This document shows, piece by piece, positions 12,909 to 20,008 of a stretch of DNA of 31,922 bases. Each line of letters opens with the position of its first letter. Positions within the stretch are counted from its first letter, which is position 1. A model generated the notes under the pieces. It ran no database searches. It had not been told where the DNA came from and saw nothing but the letters and a program-made list of their open reading frames with translations. The DNA comes from a virus, in the IMG/VR virus record IMGVR_UViG_3300042535_000009, positions 1 through 31,922 of that record; one strand, written 5' to 3'. A program made the translations under genes and the position numbers.

Positions 12909-14234
12909 TTAATATACGGCTGTAATTCCATCAACAACATAGCAATATATATGCTCTGAATATGTTGACTGGCTCGGCTTAACGACTGTAGCCGCCGCCG
13001 TGATCGTAAGTCTATCCGGTGTTGATAATGGGCTATTAAAATCTGTAAATTGTACTTCCGGTATTCTTATCAATACTGAATAAGGTATTCCGGTAGTAAT
13101 GCTTGAGGCTGATTGCATATACAACCATAATGATACACCCGTAGCATTTAGATAATTTGTTCTTAGTGCATACTGTCCACTTGTATTATTTGCGGTCATG
13201 CTAATAGTCATATCGGCTTTTTGTCTAATTTGTTCTTTTTTGTAGACCGAACCAATTACCCTATTATCATCAACATTTGAGTTAATTGTGACTGATAAAT
13301 CTTTAACCTCATCAAATTCAGTTAAATTCCCCGTAGCGTCTTCAAATATAATTTTAGCATTGGAGGCGGTGAATGCAAGGCTCTCCGGTACGGCTAATGC
13401 TATATCGGTCTGCGCTGTTAGTTCTTGTTTTCCGTCAAGGCTCATGTTAATCTTTGCCATATCTTTAGCAGGTAATTGCAATGTTAATGTTTTTGTCTTA
13501 ACGCCTGTAAACGCAACACTTTCATTAGTTCCGAGAAGTCTATTAATTGTATAACAATATGAAGGCAATTCACCACTTGCACTTGCAGGAAAAAGCGTAT
13601 GTTTCTTTGCGCTTGCGCTTGTACTGTCAACTGTCATGAGTTTTGCGCCAATCTTAGCACTTGCCGACTTCAATAACGTTGCCGCAAAATCAGGAATATT
13701 TGTACTATCGCCAGTTGTTGAGCCTAACAAGAAAGAGTCAAATCCTGTCCTTGCCGCAATATACACCGCTAATTCACTTGTAGTATCATATCCCGATGCT
13801 GAAACGTCAAGTACTCCGGCAGTTCCAAAGTTACTGTCGCCTGTCCACGATGAGCCATTTGAAGACTTTTCAATCGTGATAGACGTTCCTGATTTTGTTA
13901 TCCGTTCGTAAGCATTTGCTCCATTATAAGACACTCCAAGAAACGCAAGTGAAGCATTAGATACAACGGAACTTTCACCGCCTAATACAGAATGAAGTTG
14001 GACTCCAATCACGTCCGGGTGTGCAACACCTTCAATGCTTCCCTCTATACCTTCTGCAACTTTAACAAGTTTTGTCGTATATATTTCACCAATAAGCGAA
14101 GGGTCTTCAACATTTTCAACTTTATTATTGAGACTTTCGCTTGATGCTCTTAATAATATATCACCTGTAATGTACGATCCCCACGTTGATTCTTTTTTAA
14201 AAACAATATTTCCAAGTCGTCCAGTTCTACTCAT
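12909..14234 (-). CDS. Major tail tube protein (441 aa)
   Basis: It starts MSRTGRLGNIVFKKESTWGS and continues with a pattern typical of long siphovirus tube proteins: an N-terminal strand, then LRASSESLNNKVENVEDPSL, and a Ser/Thr/Ala-rich beta body. It comes directly before the chaperone genes and after the tail terminator-like gene. At 441 residues it is longer than minimal tube proteins (about 150-250), so it probably carries an extra surface domain in its middle (about 95-215, rich in Ser and Gly). The start overlaps the stop of the 63-residue gene (ATGA). No sheath gene accompanies it, so the tail is non-contractile. Confidence 0.8.
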   Translation of the reverse strand: MSRTGRLGNIVFKKESTWGSYITGDILLRASSESLNNKVENVEDPSLIGEIYTTKLVKVAEGIEGSIEGVAHPDVIGVQLHSVLGGESSVVSNASLAFLGVSYNGANAYERITKSGTSITIEKSSNGSSWTGDSNFGTAGVLDVSASGYDTTSELAVYIAARTGFDSFLLGSTTGDSTNIPDFAATLLKSASAKIGAKLMTVDSTSASAKKHTLFPASASGELPSYCYTINRLLGTNESVAFTGVKTKTLTLQLPAKDMAKINMSLDGKQELTAQTDIALAVPESLAFTASNAKIIFEDATGNLTEFDEVKDLSVTINSNVDDNRVIGSVYKKEQIRQKADMTISMTANNTSGQYALRTNYLNATGVSLWLYMQSASSITTGIPYSVLIRIPEVQFTDFNSPLSTPDRLTITAAATVVKPSQSTYSEHIYCYVVDGITAVY

Positions 14235-14422
14235 CTTATCCCCCTCTTGAAAGTTTTTTCGTCTTCAAGTCTTTCAACTATTTTTTGATTGATATAATCT
14301 TTTGGAGGCGCATACCCAATAGGCAATATTTCGCCTTCATAGAAATTCTTTACACTTAGAATTTTGTCATCTTTGTATATTACTACATTCAAAATCTTAT
14401 TGCCTTTTGTAATTCTCCACAT
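14231..14422 (-). CDS. Small hypothetical protein between terminator and tube genes (63 aa)
   Basis: A basic protein, MWRITKGNKILNVVIYKDDK..., with a short beta start and the helical end INQKIVERLEDEKTFKRG. It is overlapped by the tube gene (ATGA) and lies ten bases after the tail terminator-like gene. Small proteins in this spot are common in Mu-like siphophages and have no assigned job. A head-tail joining or tube-chaperone role would fit the place but is not shown by the sequence. Confidence 0.55.
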   Translation of the reverse strand: MWRITKGNKILNVVIYKDDKILSVKNFYEGEILPIGYAPPKDYINQKIVERLEDEKTFKRGIR

Positions 14423-14432
14423 ATATTACCCC

Positions 14433-14888
14433 TTAATTTATTCTAACTTCGCAAGTGACCCCACAAAGTTTATATGTCTGATTTAATCCGTCTGTTATGT
14501 TAGTACGATTTGTTTTTGTAATCAATACCCATGTTATCGCCGATGTATAATATCCCTGTAATACTCTTTGCATTGCCTCAATATAATAATCTGCATAATC
14601 ATCAAGGCTTGTTGATGTATCAATCATCACCGCCGTTATTTCAACATTATATATTTCTGGAACGTTGTTAATATTGCTTGTCAATTCTTCACTATTCAAT
14701 ATCTCACTATCTGTAATATCAATAGATATTTCAGGAAATTGATTTGTAGGATTGCTAATAGTAAAGGACTTACAATCTGGTATTGTCGTATCACTTCTTT
14801 CAGTCCTGATTGTAGCAATCATTGTATTAAAATCAGTAGACAACTTAGTTTTCAATGTATCCCGAATATCTTTCCCAAAATATCTCAT
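14433..14888 (-). CDS. Tail terminator / Mu gp37-like protein (151 aa)
   Basis: It follows the gpG-like gene with a four-base overlap and comes before the tube gene, the position of Mu gp37-type and tail-terminator proteins. The sequence fits that alpha/beta class: an N-terminal helix (DIRDTLKTKLSTDF), strands with FPEISIDITDSEI, and a helical part DDYADYYIEAMQRVLQGYY (98-116). Such proteins cap the tail tube and make the joint with the head. Assignment comes from order and general pattern, so moderate. Confidence 0.6.
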   Translation of the reverse strand: MRYFGKDIRDTLKTKLSTDFNTMIATIRTERSDTTIPDCKSFTISNPTNQFPEISIDITDSEILNSEELTSNINNVPEIYNVEITAVMIDTSTSLDDYADYYIEAMQRVLQGYYTSAITWVLITKTNRTNITDGLNQTYKLCGVTCEVRIN

Positions 14889-15343
14889 TCTTTTTCTAAT
14901 TCCTCACGTGTTATTTTTGTCAATATATTCCATGCTACAGGAGGCAATGAGTAGTTTTTCGTATAGAAATACTTTCTCGGATTTTTGCTTCGTTCCTGTA
15001 CATACATGTAATACGGATCATCACCATTTACCGTCATCTTCAAATTATCTTTTGTTGCATCCGCTTTGAACTCAACCGCCGCTCTCTGTAGTTTTCCAGT
15101 CAATACTAATAATGGTTGACCCGGATAGTTTTTTTGCTTCCACTTTCTATATTGAGCCGTTAAAGGCATCCATCTTGACTGCTCCATGATTTTTCCCTTC
15201 GCTCCAAAGTTCTGCAAAACTATTTCACGATATTCAGGAACAAACTTTTCCCAAATCTGCTTACGATTTTCAATCTTGCTTGCAAGTTTTATGAATCGAT
15301 TTTTTGCTTGATCCGCTTTCAACTTCCACTCAAGTTCGGTCAT
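14885..15343 (-). CDS. Virion morphogenesis protein, Mu gpG-like (152 aa)
   Basis: The motif SRWMPLTAQYRKWKQKNYPG (56-75) followed by LLVLTGKLQRA (78-88) is the hallmark of the phage virion morphogenesis family (Mu gpG, HK97 gp10-like). These proteins act at the head-tail joint; in Mu gpG is linked to tail and head completion. Length fits the family. It is coupled by ATGA to both the gp36-like gene before it and the terminator-like gene after it. Confidence 0.82.
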   Translation of the reverse strand: MTELEWKLKADQAKNRFIKLASKIENRKQIWEKFVPEYREIVLQNFGAKGKIMEQSRWMPLTAQYRKWKQKNYPGQPLLVLTGKLQRAAVEFKADATKDNLKMTVNGDDPYYMYVQERSKNPRKYFYTKNYSLPPVAWNILTKITREELEKE

Positions 15344-15789
15344 GGTTTATAATTTACCCCTGAATAATGTTTTTCAAGTTCAGCCGCCGTTGTCGAGCCG
15401 TCAAGTACCGGACATGACATATATATTGTTGATGTTCCGGTAGTTGCTCCGTATATTTCAGGATTTTCTTTTATTTCTAATAATATTTCTTGATATCGCT
15501 TCCAATATAATCCCGGAAGTGTATTATCAGCATCCTGACTTGCGTTGATATATCCAAATCCTACACGTGCGGCACTTCCGATTGTACAAGCCTCTTTGAG
15601 TCGTCCAAGTACTCTGCTATCCGTTGGCTGTGAGGCAATTCCCGCCATAGACAAATATAAATCAAGTTCGTTTGTTATATTTGCAATGACTACATTAACT
15701 TGTGTCAATGTAGGTTTTGATGTTATGCTATATGCTGTAGGACTTCCAATAGCAACTTGAACATCTTCAGCGGTGCAATAATTAGCCAT
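15340..15789 (-). CDS. Head-tail connector, DUF1320 / Mu gp36-like (149 aa)
   Basis: The N-terminus MANYCTAEDVQVAIGSPTAY and the following helical pattern (IANITNELDLYLSMAGI, LGRLKEACTIGSAARVGFGY) match the DUF1320 family, Mu gp36. These are adaptor-type proteins that add to the portal and make the neck. A usual length for the family. It overlaps the gpG-like gene by four bases and starts three bases after the stop of the 205-residue virion protein. Confidence 0.8.
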   Translation of the reverse strand: MANYCTAEDVQVAIGSPTAYSITSKPTLTQVNVVIANITNELDLYLSMAGIASQPTDSRVLGRLKEACTIGSAARVGFGYINASQDADNTLPGLYWKRYQEILLEIKENPEIYGATTGTSTIYMSCPVLDGSTTAAELEKHYSGVNYKP

Positions 15790-15792
15790 GTG

Positions 15793-16410
15793 TTATACTC
15801 CCGGATGTACGTAATAATTCAATTCAATATTATAATAATTATTATTTGCCGTTGCATTTGTAATTGTTATTGTATATTTTGAATTATTCTTCAAAATTAT
15901 TTCATCACTTCTTCCAACTTGTCCGCCTGATTGTCGTCCGCTTCCTATTCGCTTTGAGTAGAATAATGTCCCCGCTCCTGTAATTGTTGGGGTATGATTG
16001 AATCCAATATAGTCAACAAGAGTACTATTATGATTGCGATTGAATATTGTTATAGGTGTACCATTATTAGATAATGTCGTATCTTTTTTGACTTCAATCA
16101 ATGCCTCCGCCTCTGTATCAATAATATATACAAGATGAAATAATTTTTGCAATTCATTTGGAACTACTATTGAAAATACTATTGATGCTCCGTTTGCAAG
16201 ATCGCCTGTATAAAATGCCGTATAACTATCACCGCAATGTATTTCATGATGTTCTACAGGAATAGAAAGCAAACAGCCCGGATAAATAGTATCACCAAGC
16301 ATTTGGCTTTCTATTCCGTTTTCGTCAATTATATAAGGACGTGTACGCATAAATCCATTTTCTGAATTAGTTACTGGAACAGGATGTTGTATATCATTGC
16401 TTACAAGCAT
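15793..16410 (-). CDS. Putative structural protein (205 aa)
   Basis: A beta-rich protein whose C-terminal part has SGRQSGGQVGRSDEIILKNN and then TITITNATANNNYYNIELNYY. I have met similar tails (GSGKQ.GG..R..EEIILK.N..Y....TN) in uncharacterised virion proteins encoded next to capsid genes in several phage groups. It may be a head fibre or decoration protein. A clear AAGGAAATAT ribosome site precedes the ATG, and a GC-rich hairpin stands between it and the capsid gene. Virion role probable, exact place unknown. Confidence 0.6.
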   Translation of the reverse strand: MLVSNDIQHPVPVTNSENGFMRTRPYIIDENGIESQMLGDTIYPGCLLSIPVEHHEIHCGDSYTAFYTGDLANGASIVFSIVVPNELQKLFHLVYIIDTEAEALIEVKKDTTLSNNGTPITIFNRNHNSTLVDYIGFNHTPTITGAGTLFYSKRIGSGRQSGGQVGRSDEIILKNNSKYTITITNATANNNYYNIELNYYVHPGV

Positions 16411-16426
16411 ATATTTCCTTATAAGT

Positions 16427-16448
16427 ACGGCGGGTATTTCGCCGCCGT
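16427..16448 (-). other. GC-rich hairpin downstream of the capsid gene
   Basis: ACGGCGG (16427-16433) pairs perfectly with CCGCCGT (16442-16448) over an 8-base loop, 13 bases after the capsid stop. No U-run follows, so it is probably not an intrinsic terminator. It may protect the 3' end of the capsid mRNA. A conserved RNA downstream of Mu gpT genes (Mu-gpT-DE) has been described; whether this is a case is untested. Confidence 0.5.
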
Positions 16449-16460
16449 TACTATTTGAAA

Positions 16461-17372
16461 TTAGTTGTTAATTTTTACTATGCTGAACGGATTAAGGAAA
16501 GCGTAACCCATTCTAAAATCAAGTCCGTACTCAACAAACTTTGATTTTGTATCATCCCATACATTCCATTCAACATTCTTTCTATCCTGTATCAAGAAAG
16601 GCTTGAATGATGCGTTAAGATTACATACATACCAATCGTTATCGGTTGCACCCTGATAATGATTTACTATAATCTCCGCATCTCCTGCATACAGATTACT
16701 CTTTGTTCCAGAAACATAAATCATATTTTGTCTATCGGCAAGTAACGTTTTTGCAAGGTCTTCCATGTGTTGTGGCACAATAACGCCTATCCTATAATTA
16801 GGATTGAAAGGACGATTATTTTTATCTTTCATACCAAGTAACTTTGATTTTGCACTTGCGTAATCTGCTTCGAACTCTGCAAGCGAATAAGTACTTGACG
16901 ATGTTCCAGTAATCAAGTTATTCAAAGTATTACTACCTGAATCGATATACGGTCTTGATGTTGCAAACATTGCAGTGCCGTCAAATGCGTTTAAGTTTGC
17001 TGTCAATAATGCCTGACAAACTTCGTCCGGAAATTGCTTTGTAGTATCTACAAGCATTTTTACCCATGCTTCAACGTTACCGCCGAGATACTCACGACTA
17101 TCATTGATAGTGTTTCTTTCAACTTTCAAGCCAGCATCCCAATCTTTGTTAGTTACTGTCATGAATTTATCGCCGAAGTCGCCAAAATGTCTTGAATCAA
17201 GCCATTCCTTAATGCCTGGCATGGATTCGGGTAACCAATATTTTTCTTCATTACTATTTGAGTTAACCCTTGTTATTACTTTGTCAAAAACGGGCAAAGG
17301 AGAGGTTGCGAATATCTTCGCAAAATCAGCCTTAATCCCTTTCAATAATGCTTTAGGTGAATTATAAGCCAT
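16461..17372 (-). CDS. Major capsid protein, Mu gpT-like (303 aa)
   Basis: Length, order and sequence fit Mu gpT: MAYNSPKALLKGIKADFAKI at the start, the middle NDSREYLGGNVEAWVKMLVD (88-107), the segment YRIGVIVPQHMEDLAKTLLA, and the end DFRMGYAFLNPFSIVKIN. It has the HK97 fold by family knowledge and builds the icosahedral shell. It lies after the decoration gene and before the connector genes. AGGAGGACAAGAA gives it one of the strongest ribosome sites in the window, as expected for the most abundant virion protein. Confidence 0.9.
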   Translation of the reverse strand: MAYNSPKALLKGIKADFAKIFATSPLPVFDKVITRVNSNSNEEKYWLPESMPGIKEWLDSRHFGDFGDKFMTVTNKDWDAGLKVERNTINDSREYLGGNVEAWVKMLVDTTKQFPDEVCQALLTANLNAFDGTAMFATSRPYIDSGSNTLNNLITGTSSSTYSLAEFEADYASAKSKLLGMKDKNNRPFNPNYRIGVIVPQHMEDLAKTLLADRQNMIYVSGTKSNLYAGDAEIIVNHYQGATDNDWYVCNLNASFKPFLIQDRKNVEWNVWDDTKSKFVEYGLDFRMGYAFLNPFSIVKINN

Positions 17373-17384
17373 TTCTTGTCCTCC

Positions 17385-18227
17385 TTATGACCATATTCTA
17401 TACATAATAGCACCGTTTGCTACGAATGTAGCCGATGCGCCGCTTATGGTTGCTGTGATATACTGACCGGATGTCATCTTTCTAACCCCACCGTTTGTTC
17501 CGCCGTCAACAAGATTTGACTTTACAGACGCTACAGAGGTTTTTACACCGTCAATCAAAGTGTCCGCGCTTGCTGATGCGGTTGTAATACCTATGTCCAT
17601 TGTTGCGGCTCCGCTTGATCCAGTTGTTATATCAAGAATAAAACTCTCAACAAGACAAGTTTTTGCGGTTGGATTAACCCATGATAATGATCCGGCATTT
17701 CCTGCTGTACCAGTTACGGCTACTTTTGCAACTCTTACACCACCACCAATGCCGAGATCGTTTAAGAGAAGATAACCCGAAGTTGTTGAGATATAAGTTG
17801 TCAATGTTCCTGCTGGTACACATGCAGTACCGCTTGATACATCATCAATGGTATAGTTGTCTGTGGCGTACATTGTAGTACCTACCATTGCCTGTGTAAT
17901 TGAAGTGAAAGTCAAAAGAAATTCACCTCTAATATATACACGTCTGATTGTCTTGTCGCCTGCTACTGCCGAGCCCTCTTCCTTAGTTCCTGATATAGAG
18001 CCGTTAGCGGTTGTCGCTGCTTCACCTGTAGCATTCGCTGAATCATCGGCTACTATACCGAATATAGTTATTTCGGGGCATGCTGCCGAATCGAGATTAT
18101 ACAGATACCCGTCTTTTCCAATTCCGGCAAAAGTTCCTTGATAGATTGTCTCACCAGTTTTTACCGGGAAAGCAACTGGCTCATCTGCCCATTTGTAAGA
18201 AATTGGTTTTCTTATTGTTACTGCCAT
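17385..18227 (-). CDS. Capsid decoration-type protein (DUF2190-like N-terminus, 280 aa)
   Basis: The N-terminal half (KTGETIYQGTFAGIGKDGYL ... ITIFGIVADDSANATG) has the beta pattern of DUF2190-like proteins found between protease and capsid genes, which coat the capsid as trimers. The C-terminal half (about 165-280) is a second beta-rich domain of low complexity (Ser, Thr, Ala, Gly, Val). At 280 residues it is more than twice the usual 110-120, so it appears to be a decoration domain fused to an extra surface domain. It lies 12 bases upstream of the capsid gene. Strong expression is likely. Confidence 0.7.
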   Translation of the reverse strand: MAVTIRKPISYKWADEPVAFPVKTGETIYQGTFAGIGKDGYLYNLDSAACPEITIFGIVADDSANATGEAATTANGSISGTKEEGSAVAGDKTIRRVYIRGEFLLTFTSITQAMVGTTMYATDNYTIDDVSSGTACVPAGTLTTYISTTSGYLLLNDLGIGGGVRVAKVAVTGTAGNAGSLSWVNPTAKTCLVESFILDITTGSSGAATMDIGITTASASADTLIDGVKTSVASVKSNLVDGGTNGGVRKMTSGQYITATISGASATFVANGAIMYRIWS

Positions 18228-18230
18228 TTG

Positions 18231-18743
18231 TTACTCCTTGATTGCTTTGAGATATGCGGCTACGTCTTTCGGATCATTCCTGTCATATCCCTGCTGTTCC
18301 ATGATGAAATAGTCTTCCGAAGTTAATTTGTATCCGGCATTTGAAAACGAATTAGTCATTTGAATGTTGACTTTTTCTTTTCTTCCTGCAATAATACTTT
18401 TAACTTTATCTTTGTTAAGTCTGAAAAGTTCTTTCATATCCTCAACTTCTGATACATCTATTTTGCCAGTTTTGACGGATTCAGAAAAGAAATCTTCAAT
18501 TTCTTTTTCTTCTTTCTCTTTGTTCATGCTGGTAATAGATATTTTTTGTGCGGCTATTTCCTCCGCCTGTTCCTGCGTTTGTCCTGTCAATTCGTCAATT
18601 TTCATAATTGCTTCTTTCAACATTGCAACCGCTTCCATCAATACGTTAGGATCAATTGTCGGGATGCTTGTAGGGTCACTTGCTAAGTTATATCCTGACA
18701 ACTTTCCTTCGAGTTTTATACTTCTCGATTTTAAGTCTTCCAT
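18231..18743 (-). CDS. Nested in-frame scaffold product, Mu gpZ-like (170 aa)
   Basis: Residue 212 of the protease gene is a Met preceded by AAGGGGTTAAAA, a strong ribosome site at good spacing. Starting there gives a separate scaffold of 170 residues with the coiled-coil segment ELTGQTQEQAEEIAAQK and the charged stretch NKEKEEKEIEDFF. Mu and lambda make scaffold (Z, Nu3) from just such internal starts. The same stop is used. Shown by the sequence: Met and SD. Inferred: actual use. Confidence 0.6.
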   Translation of the reverse strand: MEDLKSRSIKLEGKLSGYNLASDPTSIPTIDPNVLMEAVAMLKEAIMKIDELTGQTQEQAEEIAAQKISITSMNKEKEEKEIEDFFSESVKTGKIDVSEVEDMKELFRLNKDKVKSIIAGRKEKVNIQMTNSFSNAGYKLTSEDYFIMEQQGYDRNDPKDVAAYLKAIKE

Positions 18744-19376
18744 TTTTAACCCCTTAGTTAATTTTATTTGTTCCTGTACAGTTTGAAGAACGCCTTCAAA
18801 TGCAGGTATATTTGTTAATGTTACCGCCCATAATACATTTTTATGAAGTACTTTATCCGTGTCTACTCTATCTCCCCACTCCGGAGATATGTAAGAATAC
18901 TTATTGCCCTTAATTAGATCGTGCCCTGTTTCATTCAATTCAATACGTCCATACAATCCATCTTTTTCAATTTTCAATTCTGTAATGTCTGCGATTTTTT
19001 CTTCTAATTTGTGATTGATGTCCATATACGGTTTAAAAAGTTTTTCTGATTGAAATGATAGTATTACTTGATTAAAAAAGTTATCATCAAAGACAAAATA
19101 ATCATTATACTTCTCAAAAAAATACTTTCCTTTTGGAAATATCTTAAGCCATTGATTTTTTTCAAGGCTGGCATTAAGTTTCCAGAATGATTTTTTCAAC
19201 GGTTGATTTGAATCGTCCATTCCTATAGTGATGGATTGAAGTAATCCTTCAAGAACATTATCGGCGATCTTATATCCGTTTTTTTCAATATTCTTTTTGA
19301 ACTCCGCAAGTAATTCTAATTTATTTTTTGTTTTCGGGGCTTCGGTTGGTTGTGTCGGCTGTATAATATCACCCAT
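18231..19376 (-). CDS. Head maturation protease with scaffold domain, Mu gpI-like (381 aa)
   Basis: The protease part shows the Mu gpI pattern: PYMDINHK with H122, a strand-rich segment GLYGRIELNETGHDLI (140-155), SYISPEWGD (161-169) with the likely catalytic Ser, and LTNIPAF (187-193). From about 212 on the protein is helical and charged, like the scaffold region of gpI/Z. Such serine proteases remove scaffold during head maturation. The AUG stands seven U after an SD (GGAGGUG) that is part of a 14-bp hairpin, so synthesis is probably regulated. An internal start could make scaffold alone. The N-terminal 100 residues are longer than usual. Confidence 0.82.
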   Translation of the reverse strand: MGDIIQPTQPTEAPKTKNKLELLAEFKKNIEKNGYKIADNVLEGLLQSITIGMDDSNQPLKKSFWKLNASLEKNQWLKIFPKGKYFFEKYNDYFVFDDNFFNQVILSFQSEKLFKPYMDINHKLEEKIADITELKIEKDGLYGRIELNETGHDLIKGNKYSYISPEWGDRVDTDKVLHKNVLWAVTLTNIPAFEGVLQTVQEQIKLTKGLKMEDLKSRSIKLEGKLSGYNLASDPTSIPTIDPNVLMEAVAMLKEAIMKIDELTGQTQEQAEEIAAQKISITSMNKEKEEKEIEDFFSESVKTGKIDVSEVEDMKELFRLNKDKVKSIIAGRKEKVNIQMTNSFSNAGYKLTSEDYFIMEQQGYDRNDPKDVAAYLKAIKE

Positions 19377-19473
19377 AAAAAAACACCTCCTACATTATTT
19401 CTAATGCAAGAGGTGCTGAAAGGAATCTTTCGCCTCCGCGATCGTCTACCGTTTGGCGGTCTCCGCTCGGTAG
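19377..19473 (-). ncRNA. Structured leader RNA of the head protease gene (attenuator-like)
   Basis: In minus-strand RNA: stem A, CTACCG (19468-19473) with CGGTAG (19446-19451), encloses GCGG/CCGC. Stem C is GAAAG/CTTTC (19418-19431) and can be extended by GAGG (19433-19436) with CCTC (19410-19413). Stem D is a 14-bp hairpin with a GAAA loop (19384-19415) followed by seven U and the protease AUG. D looks like an intrinsic terminator and its 3' arm is the protease Shine-Dalgarno site. C and D share CCTC and exclude each other. This is the layout of an attenuator or riboswitch; the sensed signal is unknown, and I recognise no known class. Up to 19486 nothing else is seen. Confidence 0.65.
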
Positions 19474-19486
19474 TCCTGTTTCATTG

Positions 19487-19642
19487 TCAAGAACTCAAGT
19501 TTTGATTTGTCCGCGAGTCCTTAATGTTCACATTTTTTACTCTGGCATTCAAATCAATAATATACCTGCCAGTTGTTAGATTAGAACTTTCCGCTAATTT
19601 GAGAAATTCTTTTTTCAAATTGCTTACTATTTTCTTATCCAT
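19487..19642 (-). CDS. Small hypothetical protein before the leader RNA (51 aa)
   Basis: MDKKIVSNLKKEFLKLAESS..., a basic protein with an amphipathic helix at about 5-19 and a strand-like middle (GRYIIDLNARVKNVNI). AAGGATGT lies before the ATG at good spacing. It ends just before the structured leader of the protease gene, so it could be a regulator or leader peptide of that element, though it is longer than usual leader peptides. Function unknown. Confidence 0.5.
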   Translation of the reverse strand: MDKKIVSNLKKEFLKLAESSNLTTGRYIIDLNARVKNVNIKDSRTNQNLSS

Positions 19643-19725
19643 TTAATTACATCCTTGCATTTTTTAGAAAATTTGTCAAGTAAAATCTTAATAATTTTAA
19701 TAATTTTTTCAATTATGTTTCTCAT
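19627..19725 (-). CDS. Short basic amphipathic peptide (32 aa)
   Basis: The peptide MRNIIEKIIKIIKILLDKFS... would be a strongly amphipathic, basic helix, similar in type to membrane-active peptides. Its ATG comes one base after the stop of the 90-residue gene, and it overlaps the next gene by 16 bases. AAGGGG lies 13 bases upstream. Only composition and coupling support it. Confidence 0.35.
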   Translation of the reverse strand: MRNIIEKIIKIIKILLDKFSKKCKDVIKWIRK

Positions 19726-19726
19726 G

Positions 19727-19999
19727 TCATACCATACCCCTTAGTTTTTCAAGCTTTTCCTCTGTCTCTTTTCTGATTTTCTTGATTTCTTCTTCTTTTT
19801 CTTGGTTAATTTTCATCAATGCAATAGCGTATTGTTTGTCGAGGTTTTTTTTCAATGCATCCATTTTTTCAGGCGTAACCGCTCCCTCAACTCTATCAGT
19901 TACCCATTTTGACGCCTGTCTTTTTGCAATGAATACCGCCGATGAAAAAAGAAAAATCATTCCAAAAAGAAAACCTATAATCAATAATAATATTTCCAT
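19727..19999 (-). CDS. Membrane-anchored coiled-coil protein in the head module (90 aa)
   Basis: An N-terminal membrane segment (about 3-25, ILLLIIGFLFGMIFLFSSAV) is followed by a charged helix ending in EKEEEIKKIRKETEEKLEKL (68-87), a clear coiled coil. It sits between the portal and protease genes, where Mu-like phages sometimes carry small extra genes. The layout resembles an i-spanin, but it is in the head region and the lysis cassette already has a candidate. It could also be an assembly factor at the membrane. Function unresolved. Confidence 0.6.
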   Translation of the reverse strand: MEILLLIIGFLFGMIFLFSSAVFIAKRQASKWVTDRVEGAVTPEKMDALKKNLDKQYAIALMKINQEKEEEIKKIRKETEEKLEKLRGMV

Positions 20000-20008
20000 G
20001 TATGTTCC

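Noticed and set aside
19377-19486. Hammerhead, HDV, twister or a known riboswitch in the protease leader
   Set aside because: No CUGANGA core or other conserved core was found on either strand, and I could not match a known riboswitch consensus. It stays an unassigned structured RNA.
19627-19690. TTGACA on the minus strand upstream of the 51-residue gene
   Set aside because: No acceptable -10 box lies 16-18 bases downstream.
19684-19715. AT-rich TTAATAATTTTAATAATT stretch resembling the repeat at 1111-1141, as a second RHH operator
   Set aside because: It lies inside a short coding frame rich in Ile and Lys codons and is low-complexity. Similarity by composition is enough.
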